From: Gammaproteobacteria bacterium
Lineage (GTDB): Bacteria; Pseudomonadota; Gammaproteobacteria; Pseudomonadales; JADFDG01
Assembly: GCA_018262975.1 (NCBI GenBank)
Contig: JADFDG010000017.1
Span: 34,484-98,483 of the forward strand
DNA: 64,000 nucleotides
Reading direction: 5' to 3'
Shown here: in pieces, positions 25,524-34,765 of the stretch
Layout of the letters: every line of letters begins with the position of its first letter
How positions within the stretch are numbered: the first letter of the stretch is position 1
Notes under the pieces: generated by a model
Told to the model about the DNA's origin: nothing
The model's input: only the letters and a program-made list of their open reading frames with translations
Databases searched by the model: none
Position numbers and translations under genes: made by a program

Positions 25524-26492
25524 ATGAACATCCTCGTCCTCGGCGGTGCCGGCTACATCGGCAGCCACATGGTCCGCTACCTGCGCGAGCGTGGCGACCG
25601 GGTGACCGTGTTCGACAACCTCGCCACCGGCCACCGCTTCCTGGCCGGCGATGCGCGCCTCGTGGTCGGGGACATCCTCGACCCGGGCGCCGTCGAGGCC
25701 GTGCTGCGGCAAGAAGGCCCGTTCGACGCCCTCATCCACTTCTGCGCACGCTCGCTGGTCGGCGAATCGGTCACCGATCCCGCGCTGTACTACCGCAACA
25801 ACGTCACCGGCACGCTCAACGTTCTGGAAGCGATGCGCGCCACCGGCCACCGGCGCCTCGTGTTCTCGTCCACGGCCGCCGTGTACGGCGTGCCGCAGGT
25901 GCCGGTGATCGACGAGTCGCAACCGGCCGCGCCGATCAACCCCTACGGGCGCAGCAAGCGCATGATCGAGCAGGTGCTCGCCGACTACGCCACCGCCTAC
26001 GACATCGCTTCCGTGGCGCTGCGCTATTTCAACGCCGCCGGCGCGCATCCCTCGGGCGAGATCGGCGAACTGCACGAGCCGGAGACGCACCTCATCCCCA
26101 ACGTGCTGCGCGCCGCGCTCGGGCTGGCGCCGCTGAAGGTGTTCGGCAACGACTACCCGACGCCGGACGGCAGCTGCATCCGCGATTACGTGCACGTGGA
26201 GGACCTGGCGCAGGCGCACCACCTGGCCATCGACTACCTCGGCACGCACCCGGGCGCGCACGTGTTCAATCTCGGCAACGGCAACGGCTTCAGCGTGTTC
26301 GAGATCATTGCCGCCGCCCGCCGCGTCACCGGCAAGGAGATCCCTTACGATCTGGCGCCGCGCCGCGCCGGCGACCCACCGCAACTGGTGGCGGACGCCA
26401 GCCGCGCCCGGCGCGAGCTCGGCTGGCAGCCGCGATGGACGGACGTGGAGCGCATCATCGACTCCGCCTGGCAGTTCATGCGCCGGCGCTGA
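25524..26492 (+). CDS. galE: UDP-glucose 4-epimerase
   Basis: The 322-residue enzyme has 'ILVLGGAGYIGSHMVRYLRE' (NAD-binding GxxGxxG), 'FDNLATGH', 'VFSSTAAVYG' with the catalytic serine/threonine region, and 'NPYGRSKRMIE' with Y141/K145. 'LRYFNAAGAHPSGEIGE' and 'DYPTPDGSCIRDYVHVEDLA' are typical of GalE. It interconverts UDP-glucose and UDP-galactose, feeding glf across the divergent gap. AGGGAG lies five bases before the ATG. The stop codon is in the loop of a hairpin with arms GCCGGCGC/GCGCCGGC. Confidence 0.95.
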   Translation: MNILVLGGAGYIGSHMVRYLRERGDRVTVFDNLATGHRFLAGDARLVVGDILDPGAVEAVLRQEGPFDALIHFCARSLVGESVTDPALYYRNNVTGTLNVLEAMRATGHRRLVFSSTAAVYGVPQVPVIDESQPAAPINPYGRSKRMIEQVLADYATAYDIASVALRYFNAAGAHPSGEIGELHEPETHLIPNVLRAALGLAPLKVFGNDYPTPDGSCIRDYVHVEDLAQAHHLAIDYLGTHPGAHVFNLGNGNGFSVFEIIAAARRVTGKEIPYDLAPRRAGDPPQLVADASRARRELGWQPRWTDVERIIDSAWQFMRRR

Positions 26493-26501
26493 CGCGCCGG
26501 C
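26482..26501. terminator. Hairpin between convergent galE and fadH
   Basis: Arms GCCGGCGC and GCGCCGGC (8 bp, perfect) surround TGAC, so the galE stop codon TGA is in the loop. There is no T-run, and the next gene on the other strand ends 11 bp away. It may still mark the 3' ends of both transcripts. Confidence 0.45.
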
Positions 26502-26512
26502 ACCCCGCCTCG

Positions 26513-28678
<2,166 letters not shown>

Positions 28679-30658
28679 TCAGGCCTTGGGGATCACCACC
28701 GGGAACACCAGGTCCGGCTTGTCCAGCAGCGCGAAGAAGCGCACCAGGTCCAGCGTGCTGCCGCTCACCTTGAGCTCCGGCGAGGTGAGCACGTCACTGA
28801 TACCCACCTGGCGGGTCACCACGCGCACCAGCATCGGCCGGCTGATCGCCAGCGTGACCGAGGCCTCCGGCGACGGCTTGCCCTTGCGGTAGTGCAGCAC
28901 CGAGTTCTCCACGGTCACCACGTACTGTTCGCCGGGTTCGCGGAAGTCGAAGTTCACCACGAGGCGCACGCCGTCGGCCTCCGGTCCGTTCAGCGCCACC
29001 TGGAACATCTGCAGGAACTGCTCCGGCGCCGTCTGTTCGAGCAGTTCGGTGGCACTGGCCAGGTTCACGCCCTGCGCCGGCTCGCCGTGGCGCAATTCAT
29101 ACGCGCCGGTCAGGTAGGCGTTGCGCCAGGCGCTCGATTCCGCGCGGTATCCGAGCTGGTCGAAGGCCTGCGCGAGCAAGGCGCGGGCGTCGGCGTTGCC
29201 CGGCTCGGCCGCCACCAGGTGCGCGAGCACTTCCGCCACCCAGCGGTAGTCGCCTTCGTCATAGGACGCCTGCGCCTGCGCGAGCACGCGGCCGGCGCCG
29301 CCCATGTACTGCACGTAGCGCTTTGCGCTCTCCGCGCGCGGCAGCGGGTCGAGGCTCGCCGGGTTGGCGTCGTACCAGCCGAAATACATCTGGTAGACGG
29401 CCTTGGCGTCGTGCTTCACGGTGCCGTAGTAGTCGCGGTTCCACCAGTGCTTCATCAGCGAGTCCGGCAGGCGGATCTGCTCTGCGATCTCGCGCGGACC
29501 GTAGCCCTGGTTGGCCAGGCGCAGCGTCTGGTCGTGGATGTAGCGGTAAGTGTCGCGCTGGTCGCGCATCATCTGCGCGATGCGCTCGCGGCCGAACACC
29601 GGCCAGTGGTGGCTGAAGAACATCACCTCGCTGTGCGGGTAGCGGTCGAGCGCCTCGTCGATGTAACCGGCCCAGCGATTGGCGTCACGCACCTTGGCGC
29701 CGCGCAGCGTGTACAGGTTGTGCAGCGTGCGGCTCAACACTTCCGCGCCGCAGAACGCCTTCTGCGCCGGCAGCCAGAACGTCATCTCGGCGGGCGCCTC
29801 CGAGGCCGGCGTGTACTGGAACTCGAAGTCCACGCCGTCGATCGTCATGGCCTGCGGCGTGCGGTCCACCAGCACGGTGGGGCGCAGGATGCCCACGGTG
29901 CCCATCGCCGGTTCCTTGCCGAGACCGTTGTCGACTTTCCCGCGCGGGCTGCGCGGCAGGTCGCGGCCGTACATGTAGATCGCGCGGCGCCCCATCGCCG
30001 GGCCGGCCAGCACGTTCTCGCTGGTGGCTTCCTCGAGGAAGCCGGCCGGCGCGATCACCTGCACCTTGCCGCTGGCCACGTCCGCCGCAGATGCCACCGC
30101 CAGCGCGCCACCGAAGTGGTCCACGTGGCTGTGCGTGAAGATGATCGCCACCACCGGCTTGTTGCCCAGATGCTGGCGCGCGAACGCCAGCGCGCGCGCC
30201 GCGGTCTCGCGCGAGGTGAGCGGGTCCACCACGATCCAGCCGGACTTGCCCTCGATGATCGACATCACCGCGAGGTCGTAGCCGCGCAACTGGTAGATGC
30301 CGTCCGCCACCTTGAACAGCCCGTGCAGGTTGTTCAGCTTCGCCTGTCGCCACAGCGCCGGGTGCACGCTCGATGGCGCATCGCCGCCCACGAAGCGGTA
30401 ATCGTCCTGGGTGAACGCCACGCTGCCGTCGGCAGCCGCCACCGACACGGACGGCTCGCGCGCCACCAGCCCGCGTTCGGCCTCGGCGAAGTCGATGCCG
30501 TCCTCCGCCGGCAGGGCGGCGGCGGCAGCCGCCTGCGCCGCGACGGTGGCGGCGGTGGGCGCGGAGAAGCCGGCGGCATCCGCGTCGGCGCCTGGCGGCA
30601 CCTCGCGCGAGCAGGCGGCCAGCAGGAGCAGCAGCGGGACAAGACTCAGCGGACGCAT
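28679..30658 (-). CDS. Lipoprotein alkylsulfatase of the metallo-beta-lactamase fold (SdsA/YjcS-like)
   Basis: The 659-residue enzyme belongs to the group III alkylsulfatases: 'FTHSHVDHFGG' near residues 173-183 is the zinc-binding H-x-H-x-D-H motif, and 'MFFSHHWPVFG' and 'HDQTLRLANQG' are typical for SdsA1/YjcS. The C-terminal 120 residues look like the SCP2-like substrate domain of that family ('SVTLAISRPMLVRVVTRQ'). It hydrolyses primary or secondary alkyl sulfates such as surfactants. The N-terminus is 'LLLLLAACS', a lipobox with cysteine near residue 16, so it is probably a lipoprotein; characterised homologues are mostly secreted or periplasmic. GGAGGAAA precedes ATG 30658. A divergent LysR gene lies 119 bp away. 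Confidence 0.92.
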   Translation of the reverse strand: MRPLSLVPLLLLLAACSREVPPGADADAAGFSAPTAATVAAQAAAAAALPAEDGIDFAEAERGLVAREPSVSVAAADGSVAFTQDDYRFVGGDAPSSVHPALWRQAKLNNLHGLFKVADGIYQLRGYDLAVMSIIEGKSGWIVVDPLTSRETAARALAFARQHLGNKPVVAIIFTHSHVDHFGGALAVASAADVASGKVQVIAPAGFLEEATSENVLAGPAMGRRAIYMYGRDLPRSPRGKVDNGLGKEPAMGTVGILRPTVLVDRTPQAMTIDGVDFEFQYTPASEAPAEMTFWLPAQKAFCGAEVLSRTLHNLYTLRGAKVRDANRWAGYIDEALDRYPHSEVMFFSHHWPVFGRERIAQMMRDQRDTYRYIHDQTLRLANQGYGPREIAEQIRLPDSLMKHWWNRDYYGTVKHDAKAVYQMYFGWYDANPASLDPLPRAESAKRYVQYMGGAGRVLAQAQASYDEGDYRWVAEVLAHLVAAEPGNADARALLAQAFDQLGYRAESSAWRNAYLTGAYELRHGEPAQGVNLASATELLEQTAPEQFLQMFQVALNGPEADGVRLVVNFDFREPGEQYVVTVENSVLHYRKGKPSPEASVTLAISRPMLVRVVTRQVGISDVLTSPELKVSGSTLDLVRFFALLDKPDLVFPVVIPKA

Positions 30659-30744
30659 GGGCGGTTTCCTCCGGGCGTGCAGCATTCCGGTCCAGTCTGG
30701 GCTGGCGGCGATCTTGTGTACATCGCAATAAAGGAGCATTACCG

Positions 30745-30759
30745 TTGCATGAAACGCAA
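30745..30759. promoter_or_regulatory. LysR-type operator candidate (TTGC-N7-GCAA)
   Basis: The perfect palindrome TTGCATGAAACGCAA has the T-N11-A geometry of LysR boxes and lies in the 119-bp gap between the alkylsulfatase and the LysR gene, 18 bp before the GTG start. The gap is less GC-rich than its surroundings ('GCAATAAAGG' nearby). The LysR product is the likely ligand, giving both autorepression and control of the sulfatase. Confidence 0.55.
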
Positions 30760-30777
30760 CCATACCGGGCAACCGCC

Positions 30778-31722
30778 GTGAACCTCCGCCGCCTGCAGCA
30801 CTTCATCGCCCTGGCCGAGGAAGGCCGCTTCGCCCGCGCCGCCGCGCGCGTCCACCTGAGCGAGGCCGCCTTCAGCCGCAGCATCCAGGCGCTGGAAGCC
30901 GAGGCCGGGCTGCCCCTGGTGGACCGCGAGCCGCGCGGAGCCGTGCTCACCCGTGCCGGTGAACTGGTGCTGCAGCGCGCCCGCCAACTGGTCGCCGCCA
31001 GCGACAGCCTGGAGCGGGACATGGCCCTGTTCCGTGATGGCGATGCCGGCGAACTGGTGCTGGGCGTGGCGCCGGTACCGGCGGCAACCTTGCTGCCGGC
31101 GTTGCTGCTGGCGCTCCGCCAGCAACGCCCCGGGCTGCTGCTGCGGGTACGGCTCGGCAGCCTGCCGGTGCTCATGGAAGCGCTGGACGCGCAGCAACTG
31201 GACTTCTGCCTGGGCGATCCGCGCCAGGTGTCGCTGGCCGGGCGCCATGTCTCCACGCCGCTGGGCCGCGAATACGGTGGTCTCTATTGTCGCCCTGGCC
31301 ACCCGCTGGCCCGCCGGCACAACGTCACGCCCGCGCAACTGGCGCGTTACGGCATCGGCATGATCGCCGCGGCCAGCGCGCTGCGCGAGACCATCGCCGC
31401 CGCAGCCGGCTTCGCCAGCGCCGCCGACTTCCCGCTGCGGGTGGAGTGCGACGACCTCGGCCTGCTGGCGCGCCTGGTTGCCGGCAGCGACCTGCTCGGC
31501 CTGCTGCCGGACGCCGGCACGGAATCGCTGCACCGGCTCGCCTTCCCCGGCACACCGGTGGTGACCGCCGACCTGCACGCCATCCACCTGCGCGACCGCA
31601 CGCTGTCACCCGCTGCCGCGCAGGCCATGGCGCTGGCCGCCACCCTCGCCTCCGGTGCGACATCGGCCATCGCGGGGCATGCACGCGGCCACGTACACTC
31701 ACCCGGATCCACCGGAGACTGA
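30778..31722 (+). CDS. LysR-family transcriptional regulator, divergent from the alkylsulfatase
   Basis: The 314-residue protein has an N-terminal winged helix ('LRRLQHFIALAEEGRFARAA' and 'LSEAAFSRSIQALEAEAGLP', about 1-60) and a periplasmic-binding-like effector domain ('VLGVAPVPAATLLPALLLAL'). The GTG start at 30778 gives the standard LysR N-terminus; a TTG at 30745 would lie inside the proposed operator. It probably regulates the alkylsulfatase, whose expression in other bacteria responds to sulfate esters or sulfur supply. The MBL-fold gene follows after 5 bp on the same strand. Confidence 0.9.
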   Translation: MNLRRLQHFIALAEEGRFARAAARVHLSEAAFSRSIQALEAEAGLPLVDREPRGAVLTRAGELVLQRARQLVAASDSLERDMALFRDGDAGELVLGVAPVPAATLLPALLLALRQQRPGLLLRVRLGSLPVLMEALDAQQLDFCLGDPRQVSLAGRHVSTPLGREYGGLYCRPGHPLARRHNVTPAQLARYGIGMIAAASALRETIAAAAGFASAADFPLRVECDDLGLLARLVAGSDLLGLLPDAGTESLHRLAFPGTPVVTADLHAIHLRDRTLSPAAAQAMALAATLASGATSAIAGHARGHVHSPGSTGD

Positions 31723-31727
31723 CGGAC

Positions 31728-32648
31728 ATGTCCCTGCTGAAGCGAATGATCGGCCTGAAGCCGGCCCGCACCGAGTGGTTCTGCGCGGAGGACGCCGCGC
31801 TGGACGACGGCAACTACACCGGCGAAACCATCGAGCTCACCTACCTGGGCACCGCCGGCTTCGTAGTGAAGGGGCGCGAGCGCACCGTGGTGCTCGACCC
31901 CTACCTGTCGCGCCCGAACCTGCGCCGCACCTTCGCCGCACAACTGGTGCCGGACGCAGAACTGACCCGCCGCCTGATCCCGCATGCCGACGACGTGCTG
32001 ATCGGCCACGCGCACTACGACCACATCCTCGACGCACCCGACCTGTGCAGGCAGACCGGTGCGCGCCTGATCGGCTCGCGCTCCACGGTCATGGTCGGTC
32101 GCGCCGCCGGCCTGCCCGAAGCGCAACTGGTGGAAACGGCCGGCCGCGAGGACATTGCCAGCGGTACGTGGAAAGTGCGCGGCCTGCCGTCGCGGCACGG
32201 CAAGCTGTTCGGCCGCATCCCGTTTCCCGGCGACATCGATTTCCCGCCACCGTGGCCGCCGAAGATGGGCGACCTCAAGCACGGACTGGTGCTCAACTGG
32301 CTGATCGACACCGGCGGCGTGACCATCGCCCACGTCGACAGCGCCGACTTCATCAACGAGGAACTGAAGGGCCACCGCTGCGACGTGCTGTGCCTGTGCG
32401 CGATCGGCCGCAAGTCGCGGCCCAACTACACGCGCGAGGTCATCGACTTGCTGAAACCGCGCTGGGTGGTGCCCTGCCACTGGGACACCATGATCACACC
32501 CATCCATGAGCCGCCGGACCTGATCCCCACCGTGGACATCCCCGGATTCCTCAAGGAAATCCGCGACGCCGGTGCCGAACCGCTGTTCACGCCCATGCTC
32601 GGCCGCCTGCGCTTCGCCGCGCGCGCCTGTGCCCGCCCCGCCACCTGA
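31728..32648 (+). CDS. Metallo-beta-lactamase-fold hydrolase (UlaG-like)
   Basis: The 306-residue protein carries 'IGHAHYDHILD' with H94, H96, D98 and H99 as the dinuclear zinc motif, 'AHVDSADFI' with a later metal ligand, and 'VVPCHWDTMITPI' with the terminal histidine. This arrangement, including the buried-core opening 'IELTYLGTAGFVV', belongs to the UlaG-like or L-ascorbate-lactonase-like MBL group, but the substrate is not evident; a lactone, phosphodiester or sulfate ester are all possible. It starts 5 bp after the LysR gene and could be co-regulated with the alkylsulfatase. Confidence 0.85.
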   Translation: MSLLKRMIGLKPARTEWFCAEDAALDDGNYTGETIELTYLGTAGFVVKGRERTVVLDPYLSRPNLRRTFAAQLVPDAELTRRLIPHADDVLIGHAHYDHILDAPDLCRQTGARLIGSRSTVMVGRAAGLPEAQLVETAGREDIASGTWKVRGLPSRHGKLFGRIPFPGDIDFPPPWPPKMGDLKHGLVLNWLIDTGGVTIAHVDSADFINEELKGHRCDVLCLCAIGRKSRPNYTREVIDLLKPRWVVPCHWDTMITPIHEPPDLIPTVDIPGFLKEIRDAGAEPLFTPMLGRLRFAARACARPAT

Positions 32649-32662
32649 ACCCGGAACCCGCC

Positions 32663-33106
32663 ATGAACCCCTTCCTCGCCCTGGCCTATCCGCAGTCGGA
32701 AATCCTCGCGCCGTTCGCCGCCATGCTGCTGCTCACCGTGGCGGTGTGGCTATACATGTACGTGCGCCGGTTGTCGTACATGTTCGCCAACGGCATCGAT
32801 CCGCAGCGTCTCGCCTCACCGGCCGGCAAGAACGCGCTGCTGCCTGACGCGGTGCAGTACCCGGCCAACAACCTGGCCAACCTGTTCGAGATGCCGGTGC
32901 TCTTCTACGCGGTGGTGCTGGCGATCTACGCCACCACCTCGGTGGATGCCACGTACGTGCAACTGGCCTGGGCCTTCGTGGTGCTGCGCGCACTGCACAG
33001 CCTGGTGCACTGCACCTTCAACCACGTGAAGACCCGCTTCACCTTCTACCTGCTGTCCTGCCTCGCCCTCTTCGCGCTGATCGTGCGCTTCACCCTCTCC
33101 CTGTAG
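32663..33106 (+). CDS. MAPEG-family integral membrane protein
   Basis: The 147-residue protein has four hydrophobic helices, starting 'PFAAMLLLTVAVWLYMYVRR', then 'NLANLFEMPVLFYAVVLAIY', 'AWAFVVLRALHSLVHCTFNH' and a final 'FYLLSCLALFALIVRF'. The segment with 'N-L-F-E-M-P' and 'RALHSLVH' matches bacterial MAPEG proteins, relatives of microsomal glutathione transferase. It follows the MBL-fold gene by 14 bp. Its stop codon TAG is the TAG of the REP element starting at 33103. Confidence 0.88.
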   Translation: MNPFLALAYPQSEILAPFAAMLLLTVAVWLYMYVRRLSYMFANGIDPQRLASPAGKNALLPDAVQYPANNLANLFEMPVLFYAVVLAIYATTSVDATYVQLAWAFVVLRALHSLVHCTFNHVKTRFTFYLLSCLALFALIVRFTLSL

Positions 33107-33126
33107 AGAGGGGGCGCAGCGCCGCC
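33103..33126. repeat. GTAG-type REP element copy 3, supplying a stop codon
   Basis: The element begins GTAGAGAGGGGGC and then diverges into GCAGCGCCGCC instead of the CAT-centred core. The TAG is the stop codon of the MAPEG gene. It fills almost all of the 21-bp gap to the convergent membrane-protein gene, so its fold also overlaps the end of that gene's transcript. Confidence 0.7.
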
Positions 33127-33127
33127 G

Positions 33128-33709
33128 TCAGCGGCGCAACACGATGTAGCGCATGCCTTCGCGCAGCGCGAAGGCGCCGTGCATGTACAGGCCGCCCAGC
33201 CAGAACGGCACGTAAAAGATGTCCTGGTTGCGGTAGGCCACCCAGCCCACTGCGCTCAGCAGGCCTTCCACGGCCATGCCGGCAATGGCCATGATCACTG
33301 CCAGCACCAGCAACCAGCCGCGCTCGTAGCTCGCCACCCAGCGCACGAAGAAAGTGCCGTAGAAGATCACCGCGAGCAGCGCCGGCTCCGCGTTGCCGAA
33401 CCCGCTGAGCAGGTACACGAACACGAAGGCCAGCACCGCCTCCACGAAACGACCCGCCTCGCCCGGTGCGGTGCTCTGCGCCGTCGCCAGCGATGCCGGC
33501 AGGCGCGCGGCGAGCCAGGCGTAGGACACGCCCATCGCGAGGAACGCCAGCACGAAGTTCGGGAACACCCACCAGGCCTGCCCGAACAGGAACGGCGCCG
33601 GGTAGGACAGCGTGCCGGTGTGCACGTGGTTGGCGTCGCACAGCGTGGCAATGGCACCGGCCAGCACGGCAAGCAGCAACAGGCGGGACGGGCGCAGGGT
33701 CGTGGTCAT
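33128..33709 (-). CDS. Five-helix membrane protein, possibly INSIG-like
   Basis: The 193-residue protein has about five hydrophobic segments. The first is 'LLLLAVLAGAIATLC', followed by 'DANHVHTGTLSYPAPFLFGQ' and 'WWVFPNFVLAFLAMGVSYAW'. That loop and the following helix resemble the bacterial INSIG-domain (insulin-induced protein) family, though I hold this only as a suggestion. Other helices include 'FVEAVLAFVFVYLLSGF' and 'WLLVLAVIMAIAGMAVEGLL'. It is convergent with the MAPEG gene. Function is unknown; eukaryotic INSIG proteins bind sterols and regulate isoprenoid synthesis, but that role cannot be assumed here. Confidence 0.75.
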   Translation of the reverse strand: MTTTLRPSRLLLLAVLAGAIATLCDANHVHTGTLSYPAPFLFGQAWWVFPNFVLAFLAMGVSYAWLAARLPASLATAQSTAPGEAGRFVEAVLAFVFVYLLSGFGNAEPALLAVIFYGTFFVRWVASYERGWLLVLAVIMAIAGMAVEGLLSAVGWVAYRNQDIFYVPFWLGGLYMHGAFALREGMRYIVLRR

Positions 33710-33728
33710 GGGAAAGGCTCCGGCGAGT

Positions 33729-34652
33729 TCACAGGGGCGGGGGCATGGCCCCTTCGCCACGGGTAAGGAAGGATACAAAAGCACTGGCGACGGGCGTCAG
33801 GTGCTTGGCCTTCGGCCAGGTCACGCACCACGAATGACGCAGCGGCATGCCTGTCACGTCCAGTTCGCACAGCAATCCGTGCTCGATATCCTCGGCCACC
33901 AGCGCCTCGGGCAGCACCGCCACGCCCATGCGCGCCTGCACGGCGCGCCTGATCGTTTCGTTGCTGCCGAACAGGTGGCGCGCTGACAACACGCAACTCT
34001 CGCGCTGGCAGAAGCGCTCGAACGCCAGCCGCGTGCCGGATTCCGGTTCGCGCAGCAAGACGTTCTGCGCCACGAATTCGTGCACCGGGATGTCACGGCG
34101 CGCCGCCAGCGGATGGCCCGGCCAGGCCACCGCCAGCAGGCGGAATTCCGACACCGGCGTGAACACCAGGCCCTGGTCGACCGGCACCTGGGTCATCAGC
34201 GTGAGGTCATCAAGGTTCTCGCGCATGCGCTTGAGCAGGTGGCCATGGCGCGCGACGGTCAGCTCCACGGTCACCTGCGGGTGCTGTTCGCAGAAGGCGC
34301 CGATGACGGCGGGCACCGAGTACTGCGCCCCCGACTCGATGGCCAGCGCCAGCGTGCCGCGCAACTGGCCGGCCAGGCCGGCCAGCTCCATCTCCAGCGC
34401 CACCAGCCGTTGCTGCACCTCGCGCGCCGCCCGCTCCAGGTGCTTGCCGGCCGGGGTCAGGTACAGTTGCTTGCCGATGTAGTCGAACAGCGGCTGGCGG
34501 GCGACGTCCTCCAGCGCCCGCATCTGGGCACTCACCGCCGGCTGGGTGAGGCCGAGTTCCTCGGCCGCCCGCGAATAGGAGCGGTGCCGGGCAATGGCCA
34601 GGAAGACCTCGATCTGGCGCAGGGTCAGGCGGTGCAGGTAGGTCGGTTTCAT
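33729..34652 (-). CDS. LysR-family regulator divergent from pycAB
   Basis: The 307-residue protein has the LysR winged helix at about 9-67 ('LTLRQIEVFLAIARHRSYSR', 'GLTQPAVSAQMRALEDVARQ') and an effector domain. The gene is divergent from pycA, an arrangement known in Pseudomonas where PycR controls the pyruvate carboxylase genes; CbbR-like sequence features are also visible. Two palindromes lie between the genes. The last ten codons ('RGEGAMPPPL') overlap a REP-like palindrome at 33733-33760, so part of the coding end seems to have arisen from repeat sequence. Confidence 0.88.
   Translation of the reverse strand: MKPTYLHRLTLRQIEVFLAIARHRSYSRAAEELGLTQPAVSAQMRALEDVARQPLFDYIGKQLYLTPAGKHLERAAREVQQRLVALEMELAGLAGQLRGTLALAIESGAQYSVPAVIGAFCEQHPQVTVELTVARHGHLLKRMRENLDDLTLMTQVPVDQGLVFTPVSEFRLLAVAWPGHPLAARRDIPVHEFVAQNVLLREPESGTRLAFERFCQRESCVLSARHLFGSNETIRRAVQARMGVAVLPEALVAEDIEHGLLCELDVTGMPLRHSWCVTWPKAKHLTPVASAFVSFLTRGEGAMPPPL
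33733..33760 (-). repeat. REP element copy 4 (GTGG variant) inside the end of the LysR gene
   Basis: Read on the minus strand it begins GTGGCGAAGGGGCCATGCCC, matching the other repeats but with GTGG in place of GTAG. GTGG is an alternative tetranucleotide in known REP families. It overlaps the final codons of the LysR gene, whose stop is at 33729-33731. Confidence 0.7.
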
Positions 34653-34658
34653 GGGTAA

Positions 34659-34685
34659 ATAAGGTAATGCTTATCCACAGCATAA
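34659..34685. promoter_or_regulatory. LysR-type operator candidates between the LysR gene and pycA
   Basis: The AT-rich gap holds ATAAGGTAATGCTTAT (34659-34674, perfect arms ATAAG/CTTAT) overlapping TTAT-N7-ATAA (34671-34685), which has the T-N11-A geometry of LysR boxes. Further on, TTTGCAC is repeated at 34713 and 34724, one helical turn apart. The first palindrome is only 7 bp from the LysR start, as expected for autoregulation. Confidence 0.6.
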
Positions 34686-34765
34686 CCAATATTCATTTTT
34701 CTTTTGGCCCGGTTTGCACGACTTTTGCACTCCCCTCGTGACCCCGCAGTCAGGGAGTGCCGGCC

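Noticed and set aside
34701..34735. Sigma-54-type promoter (TTGGCCC...TTTGCAC) before pycA
   Set aside because: The GG and GC elements are 10 bases apart rather than the required 12 from first G to first G of the second element, so the spacing is wrong.
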